Assembly: GCA_047967505.1 (NCBI GenBank)
Contig: CM106541.1
DNA: 64,000 nt
From: Dipteris shenzhenensis
Lineage: Eukaryota; Polypodiophyta; Polypodiopsida; Gleicheniales
Reading direction: 5' to 3' (one strand)
A program made the translations under genes and the position numbers. The notes under the pieces were generated by a model. The model saw nothing but the letters and a program-made list of their open reading frames with translations. It searched no databases and was not told the origin of the DNA. Positions 11,170 to 24,017 of the stretch are shown in pieces (position 1 is the stretch's first letter; each line of letters begins with the position of its first letter).

Positions 11170-12296
11170 TCTTTAAACACCCTTTCCTTCAAAGCTTTTT
11201 TGAGAGGATTTATTAATAAAAAAGGAGAAGAAAATACAAACAAAAGAAATTGCAAGACAAGCTCAAACTACAACATGTCTCAAAGCCTTAACGGCACTTG
11301 AAAATTCCCTTGAACAGTTACTAAAGAAACTAAGCGGTTCCAACAAATTCTCAAAGGAAGTCAGTAGGAATTCTACCATCGTCAAAGTATGGGCAACCAT
11401 GACTCTTTTCGCTTAAAAGAAAGTTGCCCTACAATTCTTTGAAGCTTATAAACATTGTGTTATTTTCATTGCCATGCTAAAAACAATAAAAAACTTGATG
11501 AACTAAAAACTATATTGTTCCTCTAGCTCCATATCTAATGAATTACCCCGCCTTGAAGGAGTCTCCAAAAGCAGCACTGCTTGCCCCTTATCACTAGGAG
11601 AGGAAGTTTCCACTTCAATGAGACAGAAAATTGTGCCTTGTGCCTTTTGGAGCCACTAGCACTAGATGAAGTGCCAAAGTGGCCATATCACAAGACATTC
11701 CCACAGGAGAAGAAAATGGCTTTCCAGCCCCACCCCACAGAGAGAGCAAATAAAAGAAATGTTTGAATCTTATGATTTTTGCATTTAAAACCCTCTCCTT
11801 CTATTGTGTCTTTTTGTGAATTTGTTGAAATAAAAAAATCCTTATGTTCTCCCACATTATATGGTTACATATTTTTTAATTGATATTAAAAAAAAACCTT
11901 GTGTTCTCCCATATTGTATGGTTAAATGTTTTTAGAATAAAAGCCTTATTTAACCATTGTATGATAACATATTTTTAGAATATGTAACCATTGTATGGTA
12001 ACATACTTTTACTGAAATAAAAAAAATCCTTATGTTCTCCCACATTGTATAGTTACATTTTTAGATTCACCCCCCCAGGTTCACACCACACCACTCGCAC
12101 TACACTGCATGCTTCCTTGTCGCATGTTAGGTAGTGATTCCTACTCTATTCTTTTTGTCCATGAAGCGAGTCCTCCACATGCAATCCGTAGGCACCATCT
12201 CACTCAAAGAGGTAACTCCCTTGTGATTTTGCACATGCTTTTTCAAAAAACTTCTACTATTTTTGTAGTATGCATATTTTCTTCCCTATTTGTAAG

Positions 12297-12299
<3 letters not shown>
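11170..12299. other. AT-rich spacer with short direct repeats
   Basis: No gene seen. Between 11827 and 12060 a ~45-bp phrase built on AAATAAAAAAATCC TTATGTTCTCCCACATT recurs three to four times with variation, including a near-identical pair starting at ~11827 and ~12016. Confidence 0.6.
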
Positions 12300-12385
<86 letters not shown>

Positions 12386-12394
12386 CGCTCGCTT
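12299..12394. repeat. (TC)n microsatellite
   Basis: An unbroken TC run of about 84 bp followed by three TCGC units. A Ser-Leu polymer reading through it is an artefact. Confidence 0.97.
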
Positions 12395-15260
12395 TGCTCC
12401 TAACCAATTGCCCGCCACATAATTGTTGCTCCCACTAAACTATGGTACTGCCCACAAGCATGCATCTAGTGCAATTTTTACCATGAACACTTACCAACTC
12501 CATTAGCAATTGTTGCACTAGAAAATAATATTGTTGTTGATCATTGGTGGAGCATTAGCATCACAATGTTTCGTGAAGGTATAGCCCACCAATCAACTCT
12601 CAACACGTGGTAGACCCTTAGTGCCACAATGTGTCCCGACTGCTGGCCCGCGCTACCGCCTGCTAGCCCGTTGGCCCTTGCAGAGGCTAGGTAGAGGAGG
12701 TCGAGGGGGTGGTTAGGCTAGGGTAGGGACTGGATTAGGGTATAAGCCACCAATCAACTCTAAACATACTACTTCGTATTTACAAAGTATGTCCAATGTC
12801 AACCGTGTATCAGGCAATCCACATCACATGAGCTTGGACATGTAAACATGTGTCACTCAATTCCTCAAGCCTTGCAACTTCCTCATTGCTCTTTTCTCCA
12901 TCTTGCATGATCATTAGGTTGGCAACATCAAAAGGTCATTCTTAACCTCTCCAAACATTGTTCAATGTGCAGAGCACTAGAAGTTACTATTATGTGAAGT
13001 CATCTTTAAGTGCGGGGTGGTCATTATAAAAATTTCCATAAAAGACGTGCAAGCAAGCACATTTAAAATACCCCATATTTAAGTTTTTGCATTTTTTGCA
13101 TTATTGTTTATCCCTCTTCCATGAGCATATATGGTGTAGTTTTGAAATTAAAAGTCCCCTCCTCACATGTACATATGATAGGTTTATTAGATAATATTGT
13201 CTCAACCCCCTCCTATTGTAAAAATGGCTTATAAGTCCTCCGAATTAAAACTCACCTCCATGAACAAAACTACTCCTTCACATGCTTAGAAAGCAACCAT
13301 CCTAGGGCTTTAAGTGTCAATCGTCACATGTAAGGCTATCTCCATGCACCTTGACTTGAGAATGCAAAGCTCAACCTATTCACACCAACACCCAACTTGT
13401 CATCTATTGTCAACACATAAATATGTATGTCCCTCATGTTTTGCTATAGTTTGGAGAATGAACTCCTTTGGGGCATTATTTGTTGCTCAATTAGACTAGT
13501 GGGATTCCCCTCACAAGCAACCTTAAGTCCTAATATGAACAAAGGAAAGCAAGCTAAGTTGTTGTTTTGAGGCATAGTTCACTAAGATTGCACATCCTTT
13601 CCAATTCATGTTATGTCTAGACATTTGACGTGAATGCTTGTCCATTGAAGTGAAATAAACATGTGGGTTCTATTCAAGCTCCACCATCCACATCCCACGT
13701 AAAGTCCGATCCCATTTTGCATTTCCCATGCCCAACATTGATGCACCCACCTACTCAAACACAAATTTTAAAAGTACCTAGATACCCATGCCTTGACATG
13801 ACATCGCTACTACTCCAATCATAAACATGGGCCTAAATCACCACTATGCCCATTAATTAGGGAATATTTCATGTTAATGTCTCCCACAAGTGTGCAAGCA
13901 ACCCAATGTGGATGCCAACGTGCACGAAAACACATGCGCATGCATGTGTGAGTAAGTGTGCATGTATTCACTATATGATGACCCTAAAAAACTATATAAA
14001 GCATTTCTTGAAAATATGAGACAATGCTAAACTCAAATTTTAGTTGTAATTAATTAATCATTATAAGGTTAAAGTAATATATCTATTCTTACACTCATAA
14101 TTTACTATTTGCTATATGACAACGTTCCTTGTGAATAGTGTTCCATAAATTGATTGGCAAGAACTAACCTACTGCCATCCAACTTAAGACTTTGTTGGAA
14201 TAATATATGCTATGATGGGTGGGAAGGTTTAGAGAGTAGTTTCCCATTTATTATAATTGTCACAATTTTTTACAACATTTTCTACAAATTCAAATGCCAT
14301 GCATCCTATTCACCTCTGTCTTTTTTTGCCATATGTATTGGCACTAGTATGTTAGATCTATGGTAAATTTGCCTTTACGAGTTATCAGATTTGCCTTATC
14401 TAGAGCTATACTTTCTTTTGTTGATGTGAATCTCAAGAGACTGTAGTCTTTTATCTACTGGGACAAGGAAAGACATCAAGTTTTTGCTCCATAATTGAAC
14501 CCATTGTTCAGCTTAATCATTCTAGAGTATTTAAATAGGCCCAATCCTTAAAATCTTCAACTTGACTTGATCAAAAAACCATTTTAGCCTATACCAACTT
14601 TTGAAAAAGGGAAAAGACCTCAAACATAAACTAGAATGAGATTTAATGTAGTGCATGTGTGTGCATGTAGGCATGTGTGTAGGTGTGGGAAGTGTGTAAA
14701 CCAAGACATGCAAACGAAGTCTATGTATTGTTGAACTTTAATTCAACTTATTGATTCAATACAACTCAAATTCTAAGTATTACTTTGTATAACAATCCCA
14801 TGCTTCAAATTGTCATGCGGAATGGTAGATTTCTTTTTCTAATACTGTCTTTACAAAAAATTCCAAAATTCTAGTTATCAATTGAAATACAATTGCTAAT
14901 TTAAATACCCCAGTTTAATCATCGAACTTTGTGCAATTTTCCATATTAATTGAAGGAGAGATAGTAACCTGCCACTATCCAACATGGCATTTTGTTAGAA
15001 CAATACATCTTACACTAGGAAGGAAGGTTTAGAATGCATCTCCCCAGTTGTTATCCATGTCACAACTAAGTATAACAATATTCATATTTAACGATGTTAT
15101 GTTTAATGGACATCTGTTTTGTTTGTTGTCTTGTCATGTGATTTGACATTGCAATGAAATATTTCTAGGTATGCCCACTTATATGCGTCATCGAATGTAC
15201 CTTGTCCAATACCATTTTGTTGTTTAATTTGATGTAGAAGTTGTTCATGAGTGTAATGTC
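12395..15260. other. AT-rich spacer with an old dispersed repeat
   Basis: No gene supported. Two diverged copies of a ~110-bp unit occur at ~14160-14280 and ~14962-15075. Both run through CC..CTGCCATCCAAC-like, TTGTT.GAA, GGAAGGTTTAGA and TGTCACAA blocks. A related piece lies at ~18160-18290. Confidence 0.5.
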
Positions 15261-15465
15261 ATCAATGAATAAGATGTATGACAACACATTTGTTGTTTAG
15301 TAAGTGTTTTGAATGTCCAATACATTAATTGCTCATGTTTAATCATGGCTATGGGCTATAATCAATGGATAAGATATATGACAACACATCTATTGTCTAG
15401 GAAGTGTTTTGAATGTCCAATACATTGATTGCTCTTATTTAATTATCATGGCTATGGGCTATTGG
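15261..15465 (+). repeat. 100-bp tandem duplication
   Basis: ATCAATG(A/G)ATAAGAT begins both 15261 and 15361, and each copy ends in ATCATGGCTATGGGCTAT. The copies differ by scattered substitutions and a few added bases in the second. Confidence 0.85.
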
Positions 15466-15589
15466 AGTTTTAGAGGGGGCCATAGCTTAATTTTTTACAT
15501 TTTGGCAACCCCATTTATGCTATGTTAATCTCACATCGACAAAGGGGGTGGACTAACGCAATTGATTTTTGATTTTTTAATCAAAGGGG

Positions 15590-16012
15590 GCACATACTTG
15601 CTCAACTTTATTTTATTCCTATTTGTTTTGTATTTGTTTTGGCCCATGGACTTTGGAGGCTAGTTAACCTATGTTTGTGCATGGATTATCTTATTTTATG
15701 CATAGGTTAATCTTTTAAGCCTATGTCCAAGAGGGGTACACATTATATGTGAAATTCAAGAAGGGATTTGAATCCATAATCTTGTGTTTTCTTACCGAAG
15801 GGAGCACATATTCGCTCAACTTTATTTTATTCCTATTTGTTTTGGCCCATCGAGGCTAATTAACCTATGTTTGTGCATGGATTAATTTATTTTATGCATA
15901 GGTTAACCTTTTAAGCCTATGTCTAAGAGGAGTGCACATTATATGTGAAATTCAAGAAGGGATTAGAACCCATGTGTTTCACACACGTGAGCTCTACCGC
16001 TAAGCTATAGGG
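15590..16012 (-). mobile_element. tRNA-derived SINE, tandem dimer
   Basis: On the minus strand the element starts near 16012 with a tRNA-like head. It has box A TAGCTTAGCGG (with GTAGAGC after it) and, ~37 bp later, box B GGTTCTAATCC, one base off the consensus. A ~170-bp body follows. Then a second copy begins within its tRNA head at GGATTCAAATCCC (15763-15775) and repeats the body down to ~15590. The two bodies align closely (ATAATGTG..C.CCTCTT, ACATAGGCTTAAAAG, TAACCTATGCATAAAATAA). No cloverleaf closes, so it is not a tRNA gene. Pol III promoter boxes plus an unrelated body define a SINE. Confidence 0.72.
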
Positions 16013-17779
16013 TAGTATAACTACTCTAAAGATAACTAATATTATAAATGGTCCCTCCTCCACCTCCCCCTTTTTCATGCCCCTTTCTCTTTAATGCTTC
16101 CTTCATAAGTGGTCCCTCTCCCCCCTCCCCAATCTCACGTAGCTTACTCTTTAATTCCCCTAGCCTCCGTTGTTCTTCAATTGAAACTCCTCCCCTCCCC
16201 CTTTATCCCTTAGTTTAATCACGGCCTTGCCCGCTTCCTTTTCACCCTTCTTCTTTTCTCCACAACTAATTAATAGGAATTTCCCATTTTTCAATGTTAG
16301 GGGGGACATATTCAATCACTTTTGGTTGATCTAAGCAAGCAAAACGTACATAACAACCACGAAGAGGGAATCTACCATCTAAATATAAATAAATACATAC
16401 ACACACACATATAATTATTTAAATATTTTATAAAAATAACGAGTACTATAAAAGTCTATAAAGAAGTATACATATATATTACAAATTTAGAGAAACCCAG
16501 ATAACATATTACATTCTAAATCAATAAATTAATAGATATGTATATACATAAATGCGTAACCATATAGAATCAAAAGCAAATCTACATACATACATACATA
16601 CATACACACACACATATATATATAAAAAAGATTAAAATTGAAAGGTTCCACCTAATCAAATTTTAACAATACAAAATTTAGAGAAACAAAAATAAGGAAT
16701 ATAATCTAAATTAATAAATCTATCCGATAATAAATATAAAAGTATAACTACAAATATACAAAAAGACATGTATAATCTTAAACTATATAAATACATAAAC
16801 ATAAGCAACTATATAAAGAAGATACACGCAAAAACAAGGAATACTAATAAGAAGACTCTACATTACAATTACGGTAAATAAAAACCGATGACTTAAATCT
16901 ATTAACAATTTATTATATATACTTGAAACCTTAGGCAAGGGCATGTACCTTTTTCAAAAACATATTTTTCACTACTTATATTTAAAGGATCAATCTAAAA
17001 GAACCACACAAACTCTATCAAATTATCTATGCATTTGATATATATATGTGTGTGTGAGTGTGTGTAGGGATAGTCCAAGAACAGAGGAGCGAATGTGAAG
17101 ACCTTGCAGCAGCCTTACGAGGCAAAAACCAGAACTATTGAGGACTATAAGAAGGCAAGAAGTCTAGAACTAATGAAATGACGTACGCACGATGAACTAG
17201 GAAGAAGCAGCAGAGAGGTCATAAAGTCGGTCACCAACATGAGGAAGCATGGAGAAGAAGAAGCACAATAAGAATAGCATCGGTCAAGGCTCCATGGCGA
17301 TGGACATCTAGTGATGAGGAATGAGACTATGCCTCAAAAGAACTTCACTCGGAGGTTGACAGATGGAGAGCTCTCAAGGCACGACAAAAGACAAAGCTAG
17401 TGAAGTCACAATGGGCGGCAAGAGATAGATATCGTAACAATGAAGGACCAACAACCGAGATGAAGGTCAAAAATTACACAAACAACATCTTCCCACTTAC
17501 TCCCTGCCAGAGACATTGAAATTCCATCCGCTATGAATACGAAATTGGAATATGTTTCCTTCATCAAATTGCTGTAGATATGTGTTCCCCTTAATATATT
17601 TATGGAATAAGAAAAATCTTTCACAATGGATATCATGAGAAAATTATCCATCGTTTGCACAGTAAGCAAAAAAGTTCATTGAACTTTGCAAAATTTCATA
17701 GGGTGGAGCCTGATCCTTCACACCCCATGACACACACGGTATGTCTTTTCTCATTTGATTTTGGCTTGTGTGTGTGTGT
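16013..17779. other. AT-rich spacer with short microsatellites
   Basis: Contains ACAC/ATAT and (CATA)n runs (16396-16415, 16587-16622), a TG run at ~17046-17068, and a longer TG run starting at 17767. No gene is supported; a minus-strand open frame at 17406-17669 has no recognisable domain. Confidence 0.6.
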
Positions 17780-17964
17780 GTGTGTGTAGAAGATGATGCC
17801 TACCATGAGGGTGATATGGATGCTTCTTGCATAGAGCTTTTCTTTTTATGTTTATGATATTTGGGATACTCTCCATTTTGGAGACCTCCCATCATGTAAA
17901 TTTATGAGCATATAAATATACTGCACTGGATATTACCCCAAAAAAAAAAAGTGTGTGTAGAAGA
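17780..17964 (+). mobile_element. 5'-truncated LINE 3' end with 14-bp target duplication
   Basis: A 157-bp insert (17794-17950) ends in ATTACCCC and an 11-base A run. It is flanked by identical 14-bp copies of GTGTGTGTAGAAGA at 17780-17793 and 17951-17964. Poly-A, truncation and a TSD are the signature of target-primed reverse transcription. The (GT)n flank matches the larger LINEs at 54-61 kb. Confidence 0.8.
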
Positions 17965-18419
17965 CATTTACAACATCCCTTTCCATAGTGAAGAGTAGAC
18001 AATTTAGAGTAGGAATGAGAAATGTTAAATAATAAACTTTGAAATAAACATCCACCAAAAATGTAGAATCACTAGAGGGTGAACAATTTTTTCTATTTAA
18101 GAAAGAGGAAATGAGCAGTAGAGCTTTGATAAGTCGTTGGCAACATCACTTTTATTGAAGAGGGGAGTCTGCCTACGTGCCACCATCCAACAAGAAAAAT
18201 GATAAGAACCATATTTTAACTTAGTTGGGAAGACAAATGTCATAGACATCCCTCCCTTGTTATTAGGATCACAATAAAAATAGTTGCTCGCGCTAAAGAC
18301 TTATAAAGCAAATTTTTAATATTGTGCTTTTAAGCGTAATATAGTTGGGGTGATTTTGAGATATAGTGGATAAATGGTTATGTAGGTAGAAAATTTTAAT
18401 GTATTTAGGTGTCAGAGAT
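17965..18419. other. Spacer
   Basis: No gene seen. It includes a diverged relative (~18160-18290) of the repeat noted at 14.2 and 15.0 kb. Confidence 0.5.
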
Positions 18420-20156
18420 GGAGAAGGGGAGAAATTAATAATTAGGGCAATTTATACAAAATTTTGGAAAGAATTGTGAAAAAATGTGGAAGGAAATTAA
18501 TGTGAAAATTTGTGCAATTAAATTTAATGTGAAGGGAAATTTATACAAGGAGGGAATAATGAATAGAAAGGACTAAGAGTATAAATGTAAGGGGAGAGAG
18601 GAATTTTTAGAGGAGAAAAAAGAAGACATATATTAAGTTTTAAGCATAGTAAAGAGAATTATGAATAAAAAGGAAGAAATTTAAGCATTTTTTTAGTAAA
18701 GAATAAAAAGGGAGGGGGGATTTAAAAAAATGAAAAAAAGAAAAAAGGGTTTGTGGGGGGGAGAGGTAAGAAAGTAGAATATGGCATTAGGATAAAAAAG
18801 GGGGTTGAGAGGGGAGGTTTTTTCCTTTATTAAGAGGAGGGGGTAATAAAGAAAATATCAATTGACATGAGAACTGAAAGTTTAAATGAGATAAAAGATT
18901 TAAAGAAGGGGAAGGGGGGAAGTTAAATTAAATTGGTTAGAAAGTAATGAAGAGATGAGGAGGAAACATGTAAGAAAACGTAAGTTTTAGAGCAATTAAT
19001 CATCAAAATATAAAAGGGGAGGGGGATTATAGAGATAAGGAGGGGGCGGGGGGGGGGGGGGGGGGGTAATAACCATAATGAAAAGAATGACTAGAAGTAA
19101 AGGAACCTGAGAGTCCATGGTTTCGACTTCCAAGGAGCAAGAGGGTGGTGACCGTGGATGCATACGAACCACAAAAAGCTTGGCGCAACAATCGAGATGG
19201 GGAGGCAGAGTGAGCATGCGAGAGTAGAGCGTGGACAGCTAGCTGCCAACGAGTCTGTAAAGGGTGCTCAGGCAGTCACTACAGCAGTGCGTGCAGGATT
19301 CAACGTGCAAAAGTGAATCTGGAGGCAACCGCGAAGTACAAGGTAGCTTGCAGCAACAATAATGAGTGCAAGGCTCAGCAACCTGAGTAGCAGATGGCGA
19401 TGGCAATGGCGATGGGCAACCGATGGGCAGAGACTCAGAGTAGAGGTGGGAGAGTGGCAGCACAGCGATGATAGCGGGCGAAGGGAAGCATGGAGTAAAG
19501 AGATTAGGGAGGGGGCATTTGAATAGATGGTGATTGGTCGTCGGGTTGGAGAGGAAAGGTTTGGAAAGCGGGGAGACAAGTTAGTTAGTCTAAGTTTGGG
19601 GAAGAGAGATAGTCGGGGTAATGAAGCGAACTTAGTTAGGTTGGGGGGGGGGGGGGATTTGGGTAGGGAGAGTAGATTTAAAAATGAGAAAAAATGTTAA
19701 AAACCAAAAAATTAAGGAATTATTTTTGGAAAAAATACGAGATTAATTTAGGAAAGTTTGAGAGACTACAAATTCGCAATTAAGAGAGGGACAAGAAAAA
19801 ATTAAGAGAAAAAAAGGGTTAAGAAAGATATAAAAATTTTTAAAAGAAAATATTTAAACTAAAGAATCAAGAAAATAAAGAGAAAAAGTAGGGAAAACTT
19901 AGGGAGTTTTAAAGGAATAAATAAGAAAGTAAGGAATAAAAAAGTGAGGGAGGTGGGAAAAATAAGAGAAAAAGGAAAAAAGGGGCGAGGGGAACAGGGA
20001 AATTTTAATAATTTCCTTTTATAAAGGAAAGTTAAGAAGATTAGGGAAAATTAAGGGAGGTAGGAGTGAAAAAGGGAAGGACAAGAAGGGGGGGGGGGGC
20101 AGGCAGGGGAAAGGGGAAAGAAGGATAAAGAATATAAAGGGGGGAAGGAATAGGAA
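18420..20156 (+). other. Strongly purine-biased block with long G runs
   Basis: For ~1.7 kb the plus strand is dominated by A and G. A ~550-bp more balanced island lies at ~19080-19620. G runs occur at 19048-19066 (interrupted by nothing after the single C), ~19643-19656 and ~20088-20098. Minus-strand open frames here are low-complexity Pro/Leu/Ser readings and are not genes. Confidence 0.7.
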
Positions 20157-20184
20157 GTGTGTGTGTGTGTGTGTGTGTGTGTGT
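20157..20184. repeat. (TG)n microsatellite
   Basis: A pure TG run of about 28 bp closing the purine-rich block. Confidence 0.95.
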
Positions 20185-23100
20185 ACCAACCATTCGTCTG
20201 TCATAACACACTATTTCAATTATTTTACATGTGTCGAGTTACTTCATAATTGAACCACATTAGGTGTCATTATTGGCTACTTAATTAGTGGTTAGCCTGA
20301 TGATCACCTATTTCGTACTGTCTTTGTTTTGGATCGCATCTGGCCTTTGTAAATTTCATTGATAGTGGTTTTTTCACTATTTTTACCATTCGTGGTATTT
20401 GGAAACCATTTGTATGAAATTATTTCATTAGTTTACATTGTTTTATTGTATCTCTTTCGTCATTGCATACATAGAGAAGTAGTTGGATCTATGATATTAT
20501 GACTTTATATGCATAAGAGCTAGGTTGATTCGATTGTTCCCATATGAATTTTGTTATTTTGAACAATAGCTTGTCTCTTTTGTCATACTTCATAATAAAA
20601 ATAGGTTTTGAAGCTAACATACATGACACATAATTTTGTATTTAGGAATGTTGTTCCATCTTCTAAAGTTGATTCTCTACACTCCACTAAGGCAAAGAAA
20701 GAGGCAAAAATGATTTAGCACCCTTTTTTTGTACTCCTAGAATCAAGTCACACCTTTGGTTTCTAAGAAAAGAATAGCAATGTATGAATGAATGGAAGTG
20801 ATAACGAAATGGGAGAGAAGTTCCCTAAGAGATTTTTACAAGTGTAAGAAAACGTGAACAAAGAGGAGGGAAAATGACTAATCACGAGTAGAATAGAGAG
20901 AGTTTGAAATAAGGTGCTAGAAGATGGCAGGAATGAATTTTCAGAGTGTATGGAGGATGTGAAACGTTTTGGACGAGAGAGAGCAACTTTAAAAGTCAAA
21001 CTTTGATCAAACAAGAGAACAACGAGAGAGTTTACTTAAAAGTCAAACTTTGGTTGACCTAGAAAGAAAACGTGAGCATAGTTTTAGTTGGGGGCTAGTT
21101 TGGATGGGAGGAAAACAAGGAGGCATGACCTGGCAGGCCTGACCTACCACGGGCAATGTTTTAGTATGAAGCACCAATTACGTTTTTTGGGGTGTTTTGG
21201 GAAAAAAATAAAATTTCCCCTAAAATTAGGGAACCTCTGTTACACAGAAGTCCACATGGCATAATCTCCTTGGTGGGTTCCATATTACCTTATCCAAGCC
21301 TCTAATATTTTCATAATTCTCTAAAGGACCCCTTTTTAAGTCCAAAATTTTTGTAATAAGAGCTCAAACTTCAACTTGCAGCCATGGAAAGAAAAGTTAA
21401 CGACTTGAAAAGCAATGGTAATCAAGAAGTCATCCAAGAGTTCTTGCACAAATGCAATACATCCCCACAATCCAAGAAATGACCACCCAATGAAGACAAG
21501 AGATGACAAGCAAAGTCAAGAAAATTATCTAAGCGGACCTCTATGAGGAGGTGAAAGAGCAAGAGGCAAACAATAGCTCAAGTCTATGAATGGAGGGATT
21601 GCAAAATGGTTGGTTTGATGAGGGATATACAGAAGACGAAATCCATCGCCTAACGAAAACTGACCCATGTGAAATTATATCAGACATGCGATGTGGGACA
21701 CATGCAAAAGTAATGTTTAAAGACAACGAAGCAAGGGTAAAGATTCTTACATAAACCTATAAGCTGAAAGGTGCACGCATTTAAATATTTGAGGAGCTCA
21801 CCTCGACCGTACTTAAACATAAAACCAACTTACCAAAGTGAAGGATGCTAAAAAAGAAGGCAAACGGGCTATAAGTGTTGATTATCTAAGCCTAAAGACT
21901 CTCAATCTTAAACTGATGTGATGAAGATCATACCATGATATGACTAGAACATAGTTATGTTTTTGTAATAATGTTGACAATGGTTTACGCACTTCACAAG
22001 AACTGCCTCATGCAATCCCATGGATCATCCACTTATGAATCACCATCAAATCACAATGATGACCTCTATTATGATGAAAGTATAAGGTGTTGATACAAAA
22101 GAGGATGCACTTATAGAGTGAGAGAGTGCCTGTAAACTTCTTGGTTGTGAAGCTATACCTAAATTTTCATCTTTTTCAGAATATGGGCTTGTACTTGAGA
22201 CCTTTCAAAGACAGTAATCTCTCTCTCTCTCTCTCTCTCATTGAAGACAGTAACATATCTTTCTTCCTTTCTTCTCTCTTTGACTCTATACCATTGCGAA
22301 CTCACCGTCCACCAGATCCATCCTGACCTCCTTTCTAGGGGGGGTGTTCCTGTATCTATTATACCCGATCAGGCTGGATATTGGATTTTGATGAGTTATG
22401 ATGATGATGATGTTGATGATGAGGATGTTGATGTTATGACTATGTAGTATTGAGGTTTCTCTATGACCATGTAGCATTTAGCATGGGTGTGGGTGTTGAT
22501 GCTCCTTTAGTAGCTCCACCCTTGCAGCCTGTTGTATCAGGTTTCTTAGTCTCATAGACCCATCGGTCATCCTAAGACTCTAATAAACTTTCTTTCTTTC
22601 TGCCTCAGGTTGTTCTATGATTCAATATATTGTTTAGTCCTTAACCTCAAAGAATCCGGTTTCCACCATAAAATACACAAAATACAAATGGGAGCATGCA
22701 TTCATGAATGTGCGCGCACACATTATGGAAGGCACTGCAACCTGACTTTTAACACACTGTTTTTTCCAACCCACAACACGGTGCACACTTGCGCACCTGC
22801 CTGCATGCCCGCACCTGCACCCACATTTTCCAAGGTATGCACATCAGCCAGCAGAAAGAGAGTCTTAGTCTATGCTATAGCCACCCTGCTGAACCACAAT
22901 GCAAAGAAAAGGACTCTAAGGCTCCTGAACTTGCAGCAAAGGCAACCCACAACCAAATTATATGCTTCTTTCTTTGTAGTTTAAAAGACGAAGCATTCCA
23001 AGTCTCTTAAGCTGTCAATTGTCTGTCATTTTATGAATTAATGAAAAAGACTTAAATTTAGGAGTTGCACTACAGCTTCCTCACATCAGCTACTAATAAG

Positions 23101-24017
23101 ATTCTCAGTACTCTCTTCAAATTTGTGGTATAATCACTACGCTGACAATAATAATTAGACATGAGAACTCTCACATTATTGATCATTGCATGCAAAAGCT
23201 CACTTCAGGTTCACTATTGAACTTCTATACAAATTAAATTGTAGAGCCCATTTACACTTTCAGCACGGTTGATTACAAACACTTCCATTCCAATAGTTGT
23301 TATAAGACCTTTCAACACACTCAATATAATCCTCAATTATACTTATTAAAAGACTTTCCAATACACTCAATATACTCCTCAAAATTATTGTAAAGCTTCT
23401 GAACACGAGACTGCAATAAACACAAAATGAAAACCATGGGGCCAAAAAATTGCATTCGAAATAAAAGGAAAGCAGAGTGTCAACAGTACATGTTAACTCT
23501 AAAATGGAGGTGAGTTGGCAGAAGAGGAGTCCACTGTGTGAAACAGACCATCTATCAACATTATTATGCAAAGATTCTCCAACAGCTTTGTTAGGAAGGT
23601 TTAGAAAAAACTATGCTGAAGCATCTTCCTGTGGAGGTGCGTTATGTACCAATGACTTGCACCAAGCCAATAATTATTCTCCTTCATGATGCCATCCTTT
23701 CTTAAGCTCAAATCCAGTAGATTTGGCATTTACATTGGGCAACAACCTTTGAAGTTCAAGTCTGCTTCTAAAGGTGAGTTCCAAGACAGATGTGCAATGT
23801 GGAGAGCTTATACATGGACTTCTGTAACCCGCCATAGTTGAATGATATTATATAGATCTATTCCTAACAGTCAGTCAAGCTGGTGATGCATCCTCAATGG
23901 GTCCTTTTCAAGCACCCCTTTTGCTAAGCTAAAGCTAGAGGAATGACAAAGATACACGACTCATTTACCCAGGAAGTGCATCTTCCTTGAACAAAGCTGC
24001 ATAGAGAGAGGACGCTA
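20185..24017. other. Spacer downstream of the bZIP gene
   Basis: No gene supported. A (CT)n run lies at 22218-22239 and a GAT/GTT-rich run at ~22390-22440. This stretch should hold the bZIP 3' UTR next to 24018; no polyadenylation site was pinned down. Confidence 0.5.

Noticed and set aside
12109-12438. Open frame of Ser-Leu repeats
   Set aside because: It is a translation of the (TC)n microsatellite.
15955-16015. tRNA gene on the minus strand
   Set aside because: Box A and box B are present but no acceptor stem or cloverleaf closes, and a repeated body follows; a SINE head fits better.
19268-19579. Ser/Leu/Pro-rich minus-strand open frames
   Set aside because: They arise from the purine-biased plus strand and show no domain or splice logic.
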